A stretch of DNA of 64,000 nucleotides from CAIXSC01 sp046349915 (GCA_046349915.1 JAXMBL010000007.1:124001-188000); one strand, 5' to 3'; counted from the stretch's first letter, positions 1 to 8,703 are shown. Numbers and translations: made by a program. The notes: generated by a model not told the origin, from the sequence alone.

Positions 1-9
1 TGGTCAGTG

Positions 10-28
10 GATGCGAGTTCCTCGCATC
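10..28. repeat. Short perfect inverted repeat downstream of ccoN
   Basis: Eight-base arms GATGCGAG and CTCGCATC are separated by TTC, 35 bases beyond the ccoN stop codon. No T-run follows on the minus strand, so it is a weak terminator candidate at best. It could instead lie in the leader of the next oxidase gene, which would be outside the window. Confidence 0.3.
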
Positions 29-62
29 GCCGGTATGGAGCGATGCTGAACGTGTTCGTTGG

Positions 63-1538
63 TTAGGCAGTGGCAGCTCTTTTCACTCGACGCCCTTCGG
101 TTGCAGGCGCGTTTCCGTTCACGGTCCGGTAGAGGTTGACGAGGAAGCAAAGGAAGCCGCTGAAAATGGCCAAGCCCGCGAAGACGCGAGTCACCCAAAA
201 TGGATACGATCCTTGCGTGGAGGCTTCCCAAGGTTGCAGCGACGCCCAGTAATAGCCTTGGAAGAGTCCGGCGAAGGTGAGATCGAGGAACATGATGAAG
301 ACGCCCGAGGCCGACAGCCAGAAGTGCCACTCGCACAATCGGCGGCTGTACCAATCGCGTTTCAACAGCCGCGGAAACAGGTAAGTCATCATGCCGAAGA
401 TCCACTGCGTGAAGACGCCGAACATCACCAGATGCGCGTGGCCCACGACCCAGTCGGTGAAGTGAATCAGTTTTTGGAAGGTGAGGGTCACTTGCAGAGC
501 GCACTGGAAGCAGGTGATGAAGTACAGGACCATGCCGGTGTAGAACCAGCGAATCGGCAGGTTGTCGATCATGATGCGGCTCTGGCCCCAGAGCGTCCCC
601 AGGAAGTTGATCACCACCGTCGCCACGACCAATTCGACCGCAATTGTGGAAATCACGGCGCCGTACTGGAGGAACATCGGGATGGGCGTGTACAGGAAGT
701 GATGGATGCCTTGCAGGGGATAGAAGAACGCCAGTCCCCAGAAGCCGACGAGCGAGAGGCCGTGGCTCCAGATCGGCTTTTTCAGCATGATCGGCACGAA
801 GTAGTACATCAGGCCCCAGCCCAGAGGCGTCACAAAAAGGCCGACGAGGTCGTGAATGAAGAGACCGCCGATGGCGCCAGCGCTTGTTCCGCCCACCGCA
901 TATTCGGGCAATAGGTTGCCCATGGCGTAGGTCAAGAATGTCCACACGAAGGCCGCCATGAAGTACCACAGCGTGACGTACATCGGCCCCTTGGATTTGG
1001 CGATAGGAACCATCCAATTGAAGGCCAGCAGAGCGAGTCCGACGAGTGCGATCGGGTCGATCCAGAACGGCGTCTCGCCCCACTCCAGTCCTTGAGCTCC
1101 CAGGTTAAAGGCCAATCCCGTCTTCTTGCTCATCTCGGCGACCCAGGCAGAATCCTGCAAGGAGGGGCCAAAGATAATGCCGGCCGCGGTGGCCAGCACG
1201 ATGGCTTGCCAGGCGAAGAAGATGAAGTAGGCGATCTTCCGGCTCGCGCACGGTTGGAAGGTGAGCCGAGGAATGGCCCAATGCAACACACCGAGGAACG
1301 CATTGGCGAGAAAGCCGTATGCCACCGCGTTCGTGTGAATCATGCGCCACCGTCCGGCCGACATGATCTCGAGGCCATTCAGTGGGTTCCAGTGGACCAG
1401 TTGCAGCGCCACCAGGATGCCGCCCAGCATGGAAATCAGCAGGAAGGTCAGCGCGGCGTAGAAGAACCACCGCACTAATCGCTCGTCAACCAAATCTTCG
1501 GGACGGGGTACTTCCGTCGTCGTCGCCGTTGCGCTCAT
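63..1538 (-). CDS. ccoN: cbb3-type cytochrome c oxidase subunit I
   Basis: This is the catalytic subunit of a haem-copper oxidase that reduces O2 at the cytoplasmic membrane. It is a polytopic protein of about 491 residues, close to the usual CcoN length. Visible family signatures include the early HTNAVAYGFLAN helix, HDLVGLFVTPLG, the paired His of GIHHFLYTP and a C-terminal GHAHLVMFG segment. The open frame extends upstream to 1661 but would overlap the preceding gene. The ATG at 1538 has GGAG five bases upstream and is preferred over the ATG at 1553. It is the last of three co-directional minus-strand genes, after a dihaem cytochrome and a small membrane protein. A CcoO partner is expected beyond the left edge but cannot be seen. 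The subunit I assignment is secure; the exact oxidase subtype is inferred. Confidence 0.93.
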   Translation of the reverse strand: MSATATTTEVPRPEDLVDERLVRWFFYAALTFLLISMLGGILVALQLVHWNPLNGLEIMSAGRWRMIHTNAVAYGFLANAFLGVLHWAIPRLTFQPCASRKIAYFIFFAWQAIVLATAAGIIFGPSLQDSAWVAEMSKKTGLAFNLGAQGLEWGETPFWIDPIALVGLALLAFNWMVPIAKSKGPMYVTLWYFMAAFVWTFLTYAMGNLLPEYAVGGTSAGAIGGLFIHDLVGLFVTPLGWGLMYYFVPIMLKKPIWSHGLSLVGFWGLAFFYPLQGIHHFLYTPIPMFLQYGAVISTIAVELVVATVVINFLGTLWGQSRIMIDNLPIRWFYTGMVLYFITCFQCALQVTLTFQKLIHFTDWVVGHAHLVMFGVFTQWIFGMMTYLFPRLLKRDWYSRRLCEWHFWLSASGVFIMFLDLTFAGLFQGYYWASLQPWEASTQGSYPFWVTRVFAGLAIFSGFLCFLVNLYRTVNGNAPATEGRRVKRAATA

Positions 1539-1581
1539 GGAATCTCCGCTCATTCGACTCTTGTCGGGTATCTCTTTCGGT

Positions 1582-2229
1582 TCAAGACGTCGCCTTGGCC
1601 GACTCGACTCGATAGGGCTCGTAAAGGCCCCAGGGGTAAACGAGTGCTTGCGTCCAACCAAACACCAGGTGAGTGAGTGCCGCGATGTGCGGCGGGATCT
1701 CGGTCACTATCCAGTTGCCGCCAAACAGCAGCGGTTGCAGCCACGACAACACCACGTAGTAGTTCACGATCCAGACCGCGATGGCCAACACCGATGCGAT
1801 GGCCATGCGTTTGCCCAAGCTGGCCCCCGCCGCGTACTTGGTCAGCACGACATGGAACAAGATGCCCAGCAGCATGCCGGTGCCGATGTACAAGCAACAG
1901 CCAATCGCCAGCGCCAGGCCGCCGTTCTCCATCAAGTCCGCCTCCATCGCCCGCTTGCCCATGCCAAACGTGAGATAGATTTGGATCAGCTTGAGCGGAG
2001 GCAGTCCGACTGCTAATGCACCAATGACATTGAAAAACAAACTGGTCAACGCCCCGGCGATTCCCAGGAAAAAGCCGGCTGTCGCATAGTAGGAGAGGTA
2101 ATAGCCCGAGGTTCGCCAGTCGGCTTCTCCGCCTGCCTTCGCCTGAGCCAGTTCTTCTTCCAGCCGCGCTACTCGGCTGCGCAATTCTTCCAGCTCGCGC
2201 GTTTTCGCCGCGCGTGTCGACTTATCCAT
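1582..2229 (-). CDS. Coiled-coil plus multi-TM membrane protein of the oxidase cluster
   Basis: A 215-residue protein. Its first 35 residues form a charged heptad-like coiled coil (ELEELRSRVARLEEELAQ). About four hydrophobic segments follow: GFFLGIAGALTSLFFNVIGAL, GGLALAIGCCLYIGTGMLLGI, ASVLAIAVWIVNYYVVL and a C-terminal one. No catalytic motif or haem site is visible. It starts four bases after the stop of the dihaem cytochrome gene and is followed by ccoN, so the three genes are almost certainly co-transcribed. A role in oxidase assembly or as an accessory subunit is inferred from position only. I do not recognise a named family. Confidence 0.8.
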   Translation of the reverse strand: MDKSTRAAKTRELEELRSRVARLEEELAQAKAGGEADWRTSGYYLSYYATAGFFLGIAGALTSLFFNVIGALAVGLPPLKLIQIYLTFGMGKRAMEADLMENGGLALAIGCCLYIGTGMLLGILFHVVLTKYAAGASLGKRMAIASVLAIAVWIVNYYVVLSWLQPLLFGGNWIVTEIPPHIAALTHLVFGWTQALVYPWGLYEPYRVESAKATS

Positions 2230-2232
2230 GAT

Positions 2233-3780
2233 TCAGCTCTCCCCGCCGCTCGAGTTCTGATCCGCCTTCGACCCGCTGGCGCCGTCAGCCGCCGGCTTCT
2301 CCGCCGCGGGCTTTTCCTCCGTTGGCTTTGCATCCGCGGGCTTTTCAGCTGCTGGTTTGTCGTCCGGTTTGTCCGCGGGTTTCTCTTCCGGTTTTTGAGT
2401 GGCCGGCTCGGACGGCTTGTCGCTGGGTGTTTCCGCCGGCTTGGCGTCCGCTGGTTTTTCTTCCGCGGGCTTTTCTTCAGCCGGCTTTGGCTCGGACGGT
2501 TTCTCCGCGGGGTCGGTCGCGGGCGGTTCGGCGGCCGGTTTCTCGGCCGCTGGCGATTCGGTTGCTGGCGGCGTTTCCGTCGCCGGCGTCTCGGCGCCAG
2601 GAGTCGGCAAGCTCTTGATGGTCTCTTCGATCAAGTCGAGTGGAATGGGTTCGCCATCCACGATGCTGGTGACGAAGTGCACCAAGTGCCAGATTGTCTG
2701 CGAGCGTTGCTCGAGCGTTTCGCCGCGAGTTTCGTCGGGCGTATTGAACGCGGGCATGGGCGTGCCGTTGATGCCCGAGAAGATGCGACGGTAGATATCG
2801 ATGGGGCGTCGTCCGCCATGCAGCATGCCGGACGTCAAGTCCGCGGCGAAGGCGGTTCGACCCCAATCGTCTTTACCAACGTTGAACGCCTTGTTGCCTC
2901 GACCATCATTCCCGTGACACTTGTAGCAGTTGAGTTGTACGAAAGCCTGGGCGCCGAGCGCGACGGTTTCGGGCGTCTTCAAGGGTTCGGTTGTCAAGGG
3001 ATTGACGACTTGCGAGGCGGCTTCGACCCACGATTCGTGTAATTGAGTGGCGAAGGCGGCCGCGGTTTCCTCGGGGAAGTCGTCTGCTTCCTCGAGTTCA
3101 TTCTCCGCCTCGCGCATCATCTGCAGTTCCATCTCGCCGCGGCTGGCCAGCACCATCACATAGCCGATCACCGCTTCCAACTCGTCGTCCGGCAGCCAGC
3201 GGAACGAGGGCATCGAGGTACCCTTGGCGCCACGCCGAATAATGCGGACAAGATCTTCTCGCCGCGGCTTATAACCCCGTGGAGTCGAGTTGAATTTGAA
3301 GCGTCCCAGGCGATAGTCGCGCGGCGGTGGGTTTAAGTACTTACCGGCTGGACCTTGGCCATCGCCCGTGGTGCCGTGGCAGGGAGCGCACTGAGTGGTA
3401 TAGACCGCCGCTCCCAGCTTCAGAACCGACCGATTCCAGTCAGGATGGTCCTTCAGCTTGATCTTGCTCGGCGGTTCAGCGGCAGTCGATTCGCCGCCCC
3501 CATTCGTCTCGCCCGACTCGCTGGCCGCTTCTTCGGGGGCCGCTTCCTCGGGCGCTGCTTCTTCGGGTGCAGGGAGCAGATACCGAGGATTACTGGGCGT
3601 GCCAAAGTAGGCTTCCAGATACTTGGCGATCTGCTCTTGATGCTTCTGGGGTAGTTTCTCGAGCTCCTCCCGCGGCGTGTACGCCAAATCGGGTTGTCGG
3701 GAGCAGCCGACCGACAGCAGAGTCATTGCGACTCCGGTCGTAAGCAAACGCACGACGCCACTGATTGCTGGTTTTTCCAT
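2233..3780 (-). CDS. Dihaem cytochrome c lipoprotein with low-complexity tail
   Basis: An exported electron carrier of about 515 residues. The N-terminus has a hydrophobic segment ending in the lipobox LSVGC (Cys about 26), so it is probably lipid-anchored. Two cytochrome c domains carry CAPCH (about 131-135) and CYKCH (about 285-289), each followed by a Met-containing loop (GTSMPSFRW and GTPMPAFNT) that could supply the sixth haem ligand. Between signal and first domain is a triplicated EEAAP stretch; the last 115 residues are repeats of AEKPA/ADAKP type. The ATG at 3780 follows GTGAGGACG; a GTG at 3789 is an alternative start. It heads the three-gene oxidase unit and may donate electrons to CcoN, taking the place of CcoO/CcoP-type cytochromes. 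That pairing is inferred. Confidence 0.88.
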   Translation of the reverse strand: MEKPAISGVVRLLTTGVAMTLLSVGCSRQPDLAYTPREELEKLPQKHQEQIAKYLEAYFGTPSNPRYLLPAPEEAAPEEAAPEEAASESGETNGGGESTAAEPPSKIKLKDHPDWNRSVLKLGAAVYTTQCAPCHGTTGDGQGPAGKYLNPPPRDYRLGRFKFNSTPRGYKPRREDLVRIIRRGAKGTSMPSFRWLPDDELEAVIGYVMVLASRGEMELQMMREAENELEEADDFPEETAAAFATQLHESWVEAASQVVNPLTTEPLKTPETVALGAQAFVQLNCYKCHGNDGRGNKAFNVGKDDWGRTAFAADLTSGMLHGGRRPIDIYRRIFSGINGTPMPAFNTPDETRGETLEQRSQTIWHLVHFVTSIVDGEPIPLDLIEETIKSLPTPGAETPATETPPATESPAAEKPAAEPPATDPAEKPSEPKPAEEKPAEEKPADAKPAETPSDKPSEPATQKPEEKPADKPDDKPAAEKPADAKPTEEKPAAEKPAADGASGSKADQNSSGGES

Positions 3781-4214
3781 CGTCCTCACTCTTGGGACTT
3801 AAACGGCCGAACTGATCGACCTCGTTTCTTCGCGTCACGAACATTCGTAACCAACGCGAAGTACACCGTCTCCCTGAAACGCGTTTGGACGCGTCTGCGG
3901 CCGTTAGAGCATTCCGCGTGCCAAGCCATGGAATCACACGTTGAGCAGCTGTGAAGTTCCGTGTGCGAACCGCCCCGTTGCAAGTTTGGCTCAGACTTCT
4001 CGCGGGCGTCTAAGGACGGGTTGACGCCAATCGTGCGAGAAAAGCGGCGTGAATTGGCACGGTCGGACTGAAGAAGTTCCGGAGTCTCGTCGCTCAAGAA
4101 GATGCGTCATCGACGACCCGCAACGCAGTGGCCTGCGCGGATGGGTTGGGGCGCCCGCGTGCAGGAGCGCGCGGCAGCGCGTGCGGCGTGCGAATTGTCA
4201 CACTTCCGCAGCAG
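3781..4214. other. Intergenic region upstream of the oxidase cluster
   Basis: About 430 bases between two minus-strand genes. It should hold the promoter of the oxidase operon, but I see no convincing -35/-10 pair. A GC-rich patch near 4150-4190 (GCGCGCGGCAGCGCGTGCG) may fold. A 103-codon minus-strand frame across 3786-4097 has no recognisable features and is not called. Confidence 0.4.
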
Positions 4215-5291
4215 CTAATGCTTCCAGAAGAAAATCGCCATGAGGTCCACGATAAAGCAAATCACCACGGCGACCTCAAGCCAGAGCATTCTGCGCTCGT
4301 ACACATCCGACTGAATCACCCCATACACTTGGTCCAACTGACCCAATCGATGCTCGACGCTCTGCTGCCATTGCCCCAAGTGAAATCGCTCGTGGGCGCC
4401 CAGATATAATCGAGCCAAATACCAGTCGCCGAAGAACTTGGTGATGTGCGTGACCTCATCCGCCAGTTTGGCGGCGTCGACTCGGAAACGCCGGAGCCAA
4501 TGGAGCATTCCCACAGGACCTCCCCACCAGACCGAGCGAGCGTGTTCCAAGTCGCGGTAGGCGCGATCCAGATGGCGATCGAGCCGTTCGTCCATCACCC
4601 GGAATTCCTCCAGTTGGACATTCGCGAGTTCCAGGACGTAGAGTACATCTTCAAAATAGCCGTCCAAATCGACGACCAGCGAGGCATCCCAATCGATCAC
4701 TACCAGATCTCGTTGGCCAAACGAACGGCGGATGCGCAACGATTCGTCGATCTGTTGATCGCTCAGTTCGCCGGTGGGGTGTTCGGCGAGCAAAGTAGCG
4801 ATCTCGCGACGCTGGGCGGCAAACCAGGCTTCCGCGGTCGAGTTGCCGGGCAGATCCCCCAGGCAAAAAACCGTGTAAGCTTCGGGTTGCGACGGAACGC
4901 TGGAGCGAACCAACGCCGACCCTAAACTCTCGCAAACCTCGGCGCACAAACGGCGGGCCAAGTGATCCAACGAGTCGCCAGATTCTAGTACGGGGCGATG
5001 GTAGGGGTGTAGTTCCTTGAGCGAGTGAATATGGAAAGGCGCATGCATCGAGATGCTGACGACGCCCACCTCGTAGACACGGACGACGATGCGAAGGGCC
5101 TGGCCTTGCAGCCGAGCTTCTCGAGTCGGTTCAACGGTGAGAGCTCGATAGAATGGTGAGTCGCGCGGAAACGAATGACTGGCCCGAGGCTCGAACGGGG
5201 CGGTCGGAGTCGCCAGGATTTCACGGACTTCGTTCGTCGCAATCTCGTTCGCGACATCGAACGCATAGAAGTATACGGCTTCGCCGCGCAT
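4215..5291 (-). CDS. RMD1/DUF155-like protein with C-terminal membrane helix
   Basis: About 358 residues. The architecture resembles the RMD1/DUF155 family: an alpha/beta N-terminal half, a helical section with DVLYVLELANVQLEEF and RLDRHLDRAYRDLE, a second helical pair near the C-terminus, and a final hydrophobic segment (LEVAVVICFIVDLMAIFFW) ending FWKH. That arrangement suggests a C-terminal tail anchor. No catalytic residues are evident, and the biochemical role of this family in bacteria is not established. Start choice: a GTG at 5303 is also open, but the ATG at 5291 follows GTGGGTAA. It stands alone: 434 bases from the oxidase cluster and preceded by a terminator that isolates it from the upstream cytochrome genes. 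The family assignment is by pattern only. Confidence 0.7.
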   Translation of the reverse strand: MRGEAVYFYAFDVANEIATNEVREILATPTAPFEPRASHSFPRDSPFYRALTVEPTREARLQGQALRIVVRVYEVGVVSISMHAPFHIHSLKELHPYHRPVLESGDSLDHLARRLCAEVCESLGSALVRSSVPSQPEAYTVFCLGDLPGNSTAEAWFAAQRREIATLLAEHPTGELSDQQIDESLRIRRSFGQRDLVVIDWDASLVVDLDGYFEDVLYVLELANVQLEEFRVMDERLDRHLDRAYRDLEHARSVWWGGPVGMLHWLRRFRVDAAKLADEVTHITKFFGDWYLARLYLGAHERFHLGQWQQSVEHRLGQLDQVYGVIQSDVYERRMLWLEVAVVICFIVDLMAIFFWKH

Positions 5292-5303
5292 AGGGTTACC
5301 CAC

Positions 5304-5719
5304 GGAATCGAGATGGCTTGCGTCCTCCCAAACTCAGCTGAGGCTGCCGGACCGTCGAGAACGTGGCCGAGGCGGCTAGCGCGCAAAAAAAAGGAACGCC
5401 TTGAGCGTTCCCCTCATTCCCCCTGAGCCCCGAGCCATGTGGTTCGGTCGATCATTCCCCGTTGGCAGGATGTGACGGTCGGACCGATGGGCTTCCGACA
5501 CTGGTCACCACGTAAGAGGCGAAAACGAACCGCCACCCGAGGCTCCCTTCTGACACTGTCTAGCCATTAGATCCAAACCTCGCTTTCGGAAAGACTGTCG
5601 AGAGGAGCGAACCGGCGGGTGATCGGCCCCGATGTCGGTCTCTTTTCTCTCAACCTTTTCCCTTCCACGCTTATCTACGCAGCGAAACGTCGTAAGGTTC
5701 ATTGGCGAGTCGCGATTTT
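5304..5719. other. Intergenic region with a minus-strand terminator
   Basis: About 416 bases between two minus-strand genes. It holds the intrinsic terminator described separately at 5385-5411 and otherwise no convincing gene. A 65-codon minus-strand frame (5505-5702) lacks a ribosome binding site and any recognisable sequence. Confidence 0.5.
5385..5411 (-). terminator. Intrinsic terminator (minus strand)
   Basis: Read on the minus strand, GGAACGC and GCGTTCC form a 7-bp stem with a 5-nt loop, followed directly by eight T residues. It would end transcripts from the cytochrome/DUF3365 pair to its right before the RMD1-like gene begins. Confidence 0.8.
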
Positions 5720-6235
5720 TTATTTCGACATCGATTCTCGCAGTTGTTTATGGCAGTTGACGCAGCTGATCGTGAGTTGAGTGAAGGCGAGCGAGGCGCC
5801 ATCGACGTTCTCTTTTTCGGCCTGTCGCAGCAGTTCTTCGGTGGCGTCCTGGAAGATTTGTAGCTGAGTGCGATAGCCGGGCGTGCGTCCCCGCACAAAG
5901 CCTTCGATGCGGCTGAGCGCCTTCATCGACGAAGCGTTCTTCGCGATCCGGTCGTAGTCCGCTTCGGCGATTCCACCCAGAATCTGTTGGGCGTAGTCGA
6001 GTTTCTTTTTCATCCAAATCGTGTTGGGTGGAGCGGCCTCGTCCGCGTCCTGCGGGGCCGGTTGGGCGGCATCCGCCGAGGTGGGCGACGCGGCGGGCGA
6101 CGCGGCAGGAGATTTCGCCGCGTTGGAGGGTTTATCGGGAGGAGCGGCCAACGCCGCCGACGCGGCTAGTATCACGAAAGTCGCCACATAGATGATTTCT
6201 AGCGGCGCCACAAGGAACTTAAGGGACGGACGCAT
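5720..6235 (-). CDS. Exported monohaem cytochrome (c'-like)
   Basis: A 171-residue protein with an N-terminal signal sequence ending in AASAALAA. An Ala/Pro/Ser-rich linker (about 35-70) leads into a helical C-terminal domain. One haem-c motif, CVNCH, lies at about 158-162, very near the C-terminus. A helical bundle with a C-terminal CxxCH is the layout of class II (c'-type) cytochromes, so it is probably periplasmic. A strong ribosome binding site (GGGAGG) precedes the ATG. The neighbouring upstream gene, 30 bases away, encodes another small haem protein, and the two are probably co-transcribed. Substrate and redox partner are unknown. Confidence 0.82.
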   Translation of the reverse strand: MRPSLKFLVAPLEIIYVATFVILAASAALAAPPDKPSNAAKSPAASPAASPTSADAAQPAPQDADEAAPPNTIWMKKKLDYAQQILGGIAEADYDRIAKNASSMKALSRIEGFVRGRTPGYRTQLQIFQDATEELLRQAEKENVDGASLAFTQLTISCVNCHKQLRESMSK

Positions 6236-6265
6236 GGCAACCTCCCGCGAGCATACCGCTCGCCG

Positions 6266-6877
6266 TTATTCGACTCGCAGCGTGTAGGATAAGGCGCCAA
6301 TCGCCTCGCCCTTTTTCGCCGACTTATAAGCCTCGTGACAGAGGACGCACTTGTCGAGCACCACGGGGATGGGAGTCGCCATGCGCAGCACTCGACCTCC
6401 CTCTCGTTTCTCTACGCGTTCCACCGTCGCCTCGCCCATCTTCAGCCGTCTGATCGCTTCTTTTTCGAAGTCGTCTCGCGGCGAATTCTCGTCATCATAG
6501 GGCGATCCGGTAGCGTCAAGCAACCGGATGTCGTGATGCCCCTTCTTGCGCATGGCGTCGAAGAGGGCTTGGGCGGCGGAGCCTGCCGATAGATCAGTCT
6601 CTTTTTGAACGTATTTGTCCGTGATCAGGACGACGGCCGTTTTGTAGAGATCGTCCAGCATCAGCACCTGCTTTCGAGTTCGGGCGACGGCCGCGTCCCC
6701 CGCACTCTTATCGGCAGAATCCGCCTTCGCGGACGACTGCGTCGTCGGCTCCTCCGCGCGAAGATTGCAGTCGGCAAAGTACCCGCCAATTGCCACGCTC
6801 GCCAGAATCAATCCGCCAACGACCTGTGTCGGCGCTCGCCGCTTGCCACCGCGATTCTGCAACAGTCTCCAATTCAT
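6266..6877 (-). CDS. DUF3365 (Tll0287-like) haem-binding protein
   Basis: A 203-residue exported protein with an N-terminal hydrophobic segment (VVGGLILASVAIGGYFA). The body matches the DUF3365/Tll0287-like fold, a PAS-like sensor-type haem domain: it contains the RLLDATG segment, NSPRDDFEKEAI, and a late CVLCH at about 177-181 followed by EAYK. These proteins bind haem c and are thought to act in redox sensing. GGAGG sits four bases before the ATG. It is the first gene of a two-gene unit with the c'-like cytochrome. The family call is good; the sensory role is inferred from the family. Confidence 0.85.
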   Translation of the reverse strand: MNWRLLQNRGGKRRAPTQVVGGLILASVAIGGYFADCNLRAEEPTTQSSAKADSADKSAGDAAVARTRKQVLMLDDLYKTAVVLITDKYVQKETDLSAGSAAQALFDAMRKKGHHDIRLLDATGSPYDDENSPRDDFEKEAIRRLKMGEATVERVEKREGGRVLRMATPIPVVLDKCVLCHEAYKSAKKGEAIGALSYTLRVE

Positions 6878-7396
6878 CGCCGCCTCCGTAGATACCGTGA
6901 AAAAACTCGCCTGGACGCTCGCAGTGGCCGCCTAGTCCACCGCGGGGAAGGTCAACCGACGTCGGTCGGCAGTTAAACCTTCCTTCTGGATATGAATGTC
7001 CAGATGTGATGAATCTAGCCGCTGATGGCGGCCAAGGCAAGTCAACTCGCCGTGCGAGGAGATTTCGTGTTGACTTTGAGCGTCTGTATCCTAGACTGAT
7101 AACCGTGCGCGTCTTATGAAAGGACGCGTGAGAGCCGAGAAGGCTCATGACCTTGAGTCGCTCTAAGTCGCGCGGAATCGCCTGAATCAGAACGGTATTG
7201 AGCGGACGGCGAGTGGCGTGGTCGATCAAGTAATGCTTGCCTCGAGTTGTGGGCTGGCGTCTTCGCGGAGCGAAGATTTCGAGGCGATAAGCGGCGAGGG
7301 ACGCCGCGGCTGGTGGTGCGTTCCGATGTGACGTCTGCATGGGAACGGCATCGATAGTCGTAAAGGATCTTGCGGTTTTTTGGAGGAGGTCGAAAC
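6878..7396. other. Divergent intergenic region
   Basis: About 519 bases separate the minus-strand DUF3365 gene from the plus-strand BON gene, so promoters for both should lie here. One plausible sigma70-like pair on the plus strand is TTGACT (7070-7075) and TAGACT (7092-7097) with 16-bp spacing; the -10 match is poor. Several long minus-strand frames cross this region, but none looks like a protein. Confidence 0.35.
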
Positions 7397-7657
7397 ATGG
7401 CGTCGTTCTCAACACTTCCCGACACGCTCCCCGAAGCCGGCGCCGATGCCGAAATTGCTCGTAGCGCCGAGCTCAGGCTCCAGGCTGGCGCCTATCCTGT
7501 CTTGAAGAATGTCGTCTGCGAGTGCACTGCGGGACGCTTGGTGCTCACCGGCGCCGTGGGCTCGTACTACTTGAAGCAAATGGCACAGACTCTGGTTGCC
7601 CGTATTCCTGGCGTCGAACAGGTGGATAACCAGTTGGAAGTTCTCAGCGTGCGCTAG
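7397..7657 (+). CDS. BON domain protein
   Basis: A small protein of 86 residues consisting essentially of one BON domain. Hallmarks are the helix EIARSAELRLQ, the hydrophobic strand pair GRLVLTGAVGSY, a second helix KQMAQTLVARIPGV and the closing VDNQLEVL. BON domains bind membranes, phospholipids or other ligands and occur in OsmY-type stress proteins; this one has no signal peptide, so it is likely cytoplasmic. The ATG at 7397 has a textbook GGAGGAGGT seven bases upstream, so the in-frame start at 7370 is rejected. It is followed 166 bases later by a receiver-domain protein. Confidence 0.88.
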   Translation: MASFSTLPDTLPEAGADAEIARSAELRLQAGAYPVLKNVVCECTAGRLVLTGAVGSYYLKQMAQTLVARIPGVEQVDNQLEVLSVR

Positions 7658-7823
7658 AGGGCTTGGGTCCAGGCGAAGCGGCCTGCGAGCCCCAATCGAG
7701 ACAACGGTCGTGACTCGAACAGGTCGCCGATCCGTGGTCATCGCTGGTCGGGCAGCGAATCAAAGCCCGAGAGACAGACGAGTCGTCTTGGTAGATTGTG
7801 TTTGTCGAGGGGGGGAATTAAGT

Positions 7824-8231
7824 ATGACGCTTGAGCAACGTTCGATACTAGTCGCTGGTCCCGATCCCGATCTGCTCGACTTAATCGCGAGCCGGCTGAC
7901 TCCACTTGGAATTCGTGTTCGACGAGCGCATAGCTTGTTCGAGGCCATGGCCTACGCGGAGCGTGAAGCGTTCGACTTGGCGGTCGTCGATCAGGATTTG
8001 CCAGCCGTTGGCGATGTGTCGCTGGTGGCGAGATTGGCTGATGCTCCATCGCCCGTGCGAGTCATCGTGTTGGTCGATCCCTTGCGTACGACCAGTTACG
8101 AGCGAGCGGTGGAAAGCGGCGCCTATCGTTGCCTTCCGCGATCGCGATCTTGGCGCGAATTGGAGCATGCCGTCGAGGAAGCGCTGGAGTCGCGCTCGCC
8201 GCTAACCCTGCAGACTGGCGCATCTGTCTAG
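7824..8231 (+). CDS. Stand-alone degenerate receiver (CheY-like) protein
   Basis: A 135-residue single receiver domain without an output domain. The acidic pocket is represented by the DPD of AGPDPDLLDLI, and the phosphoacceptor position by Asp56 in VVDQDLP. The conserved Thr/Ser on strand 4 is replaced (VIVLVDP), and the conserved Lys-Pro is Arg-Ser (CLPRS). It may therefore be phosphorylated poorly or act as a pseudo-receiver. A longer frame from 7596 overlaps the BON gene; the ATG at 7824 follows the G-rich GAGGGGGG and gives a normal domain length. No histidine kinase is adjacent. A palindromic repeat lies 46 bases downstream. Confidence 0.82.
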   Translation: MTLEQRSILVAGPDPDLLDLIASRLTPLGIRVRRAHSLFEAMAYAEREAFDLAVVDQDLPAVGDVSLVARLADAPSPVRVIVLVDPLRTTSYERAVESGAYRCLPRSRSWRELEHAVEEALESRSPLTLQTGASV

Positions 8232-8703
8232 TGCTGAGCGCAGCAGTCTAGGATTGGGGGTTCGTTTGGATTGCGACTACGACGGACTTTCAGTCCGTCG
8301 TATTGCTCAGCGGCGCCGCTACGCTGTCCAGCCGAGCGAGTGGGCGGCACTTCCAAGCAGACCTTCGGTAGTGCGATCGTGTGACGCTCGACTGGACTGC
8401 TTCGGTGCGGAGGCCGGTTCTTGTCGGTCAGGCAATCGGCATCCCCTGTTTCAACAACTCGGGCCGGTCGATGATCGGAAACCAGTTCCTATCCGTGTCA
8501 TTGGTCCGATCCGTGGTAGACCGACTTCTGTATCTAACCGCCATGAGCTCGCCGCACCCGGCGCCGCCCCTATCGGTGCGACTCGATTTTTTGGGATAGG
8601 TGGAGGGGAGGACTTGAGGTAGACTCTCGCTGGCGTGATGGTGCCCCGAAGTGGTCGCAGGACGCGGCCATGCACCTCCGGCTTTTTGCCAAGAGGTCCG
8701 AGC
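8232..8703. other. Intergenic region with a palindromic repeat
   Basis: About 472 bases between two plus-strand genes. The only clear structure is the 25-nt palindrome at 8278-8302. Frames on both strands cross this stretch but lack ribosome binding sites and recognisable protein features. Confidence 0.4.
8278..8302. repeat. REP-like palindrome, copy 1
   Basis: Perfect 11-bp arms TACGACGGACT and AGTCCGTCGTA around TTC. Related copies occur at 9902-9922, 61334-61357 and 61367-61390, always just beyond the 3' end of a gene. This copy follows the receiver gene and has no T-run. Confidence 0.85.

Noticed and set aside
1..62. Start of a downstream ccoO gene
   Set aside because: The only minus-strand ATG here runs into a stop after seven codons.
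4055..4075. TTGGCACGGTCGGACTGA as a sigma54 promoter
   Set aside because: The -24 half matches, but the -12 TTGC element is missing and no plus-strand gene follows.
3786..4097. 103-codon minus-strand frame upstream of the oxidase cluster
   Set aside because: No ribosome binding site, no recognisable domain, and it overlaps the probable promoter region of the next gene.
6708..7415. 235-codon minus-strand frame overlapping the DUF3365 gene
   Set aside because: It overlaps a well-supported gene in another frame, and its composition is Arg/Ser-rich as in shadow frames.
7596..7823. Upstream extension of the receiver gene
   Set aside because: It overlaps the BON gene and translates to Arg-rich sequence; the ATG at 7824 has a good ribosome binding site.
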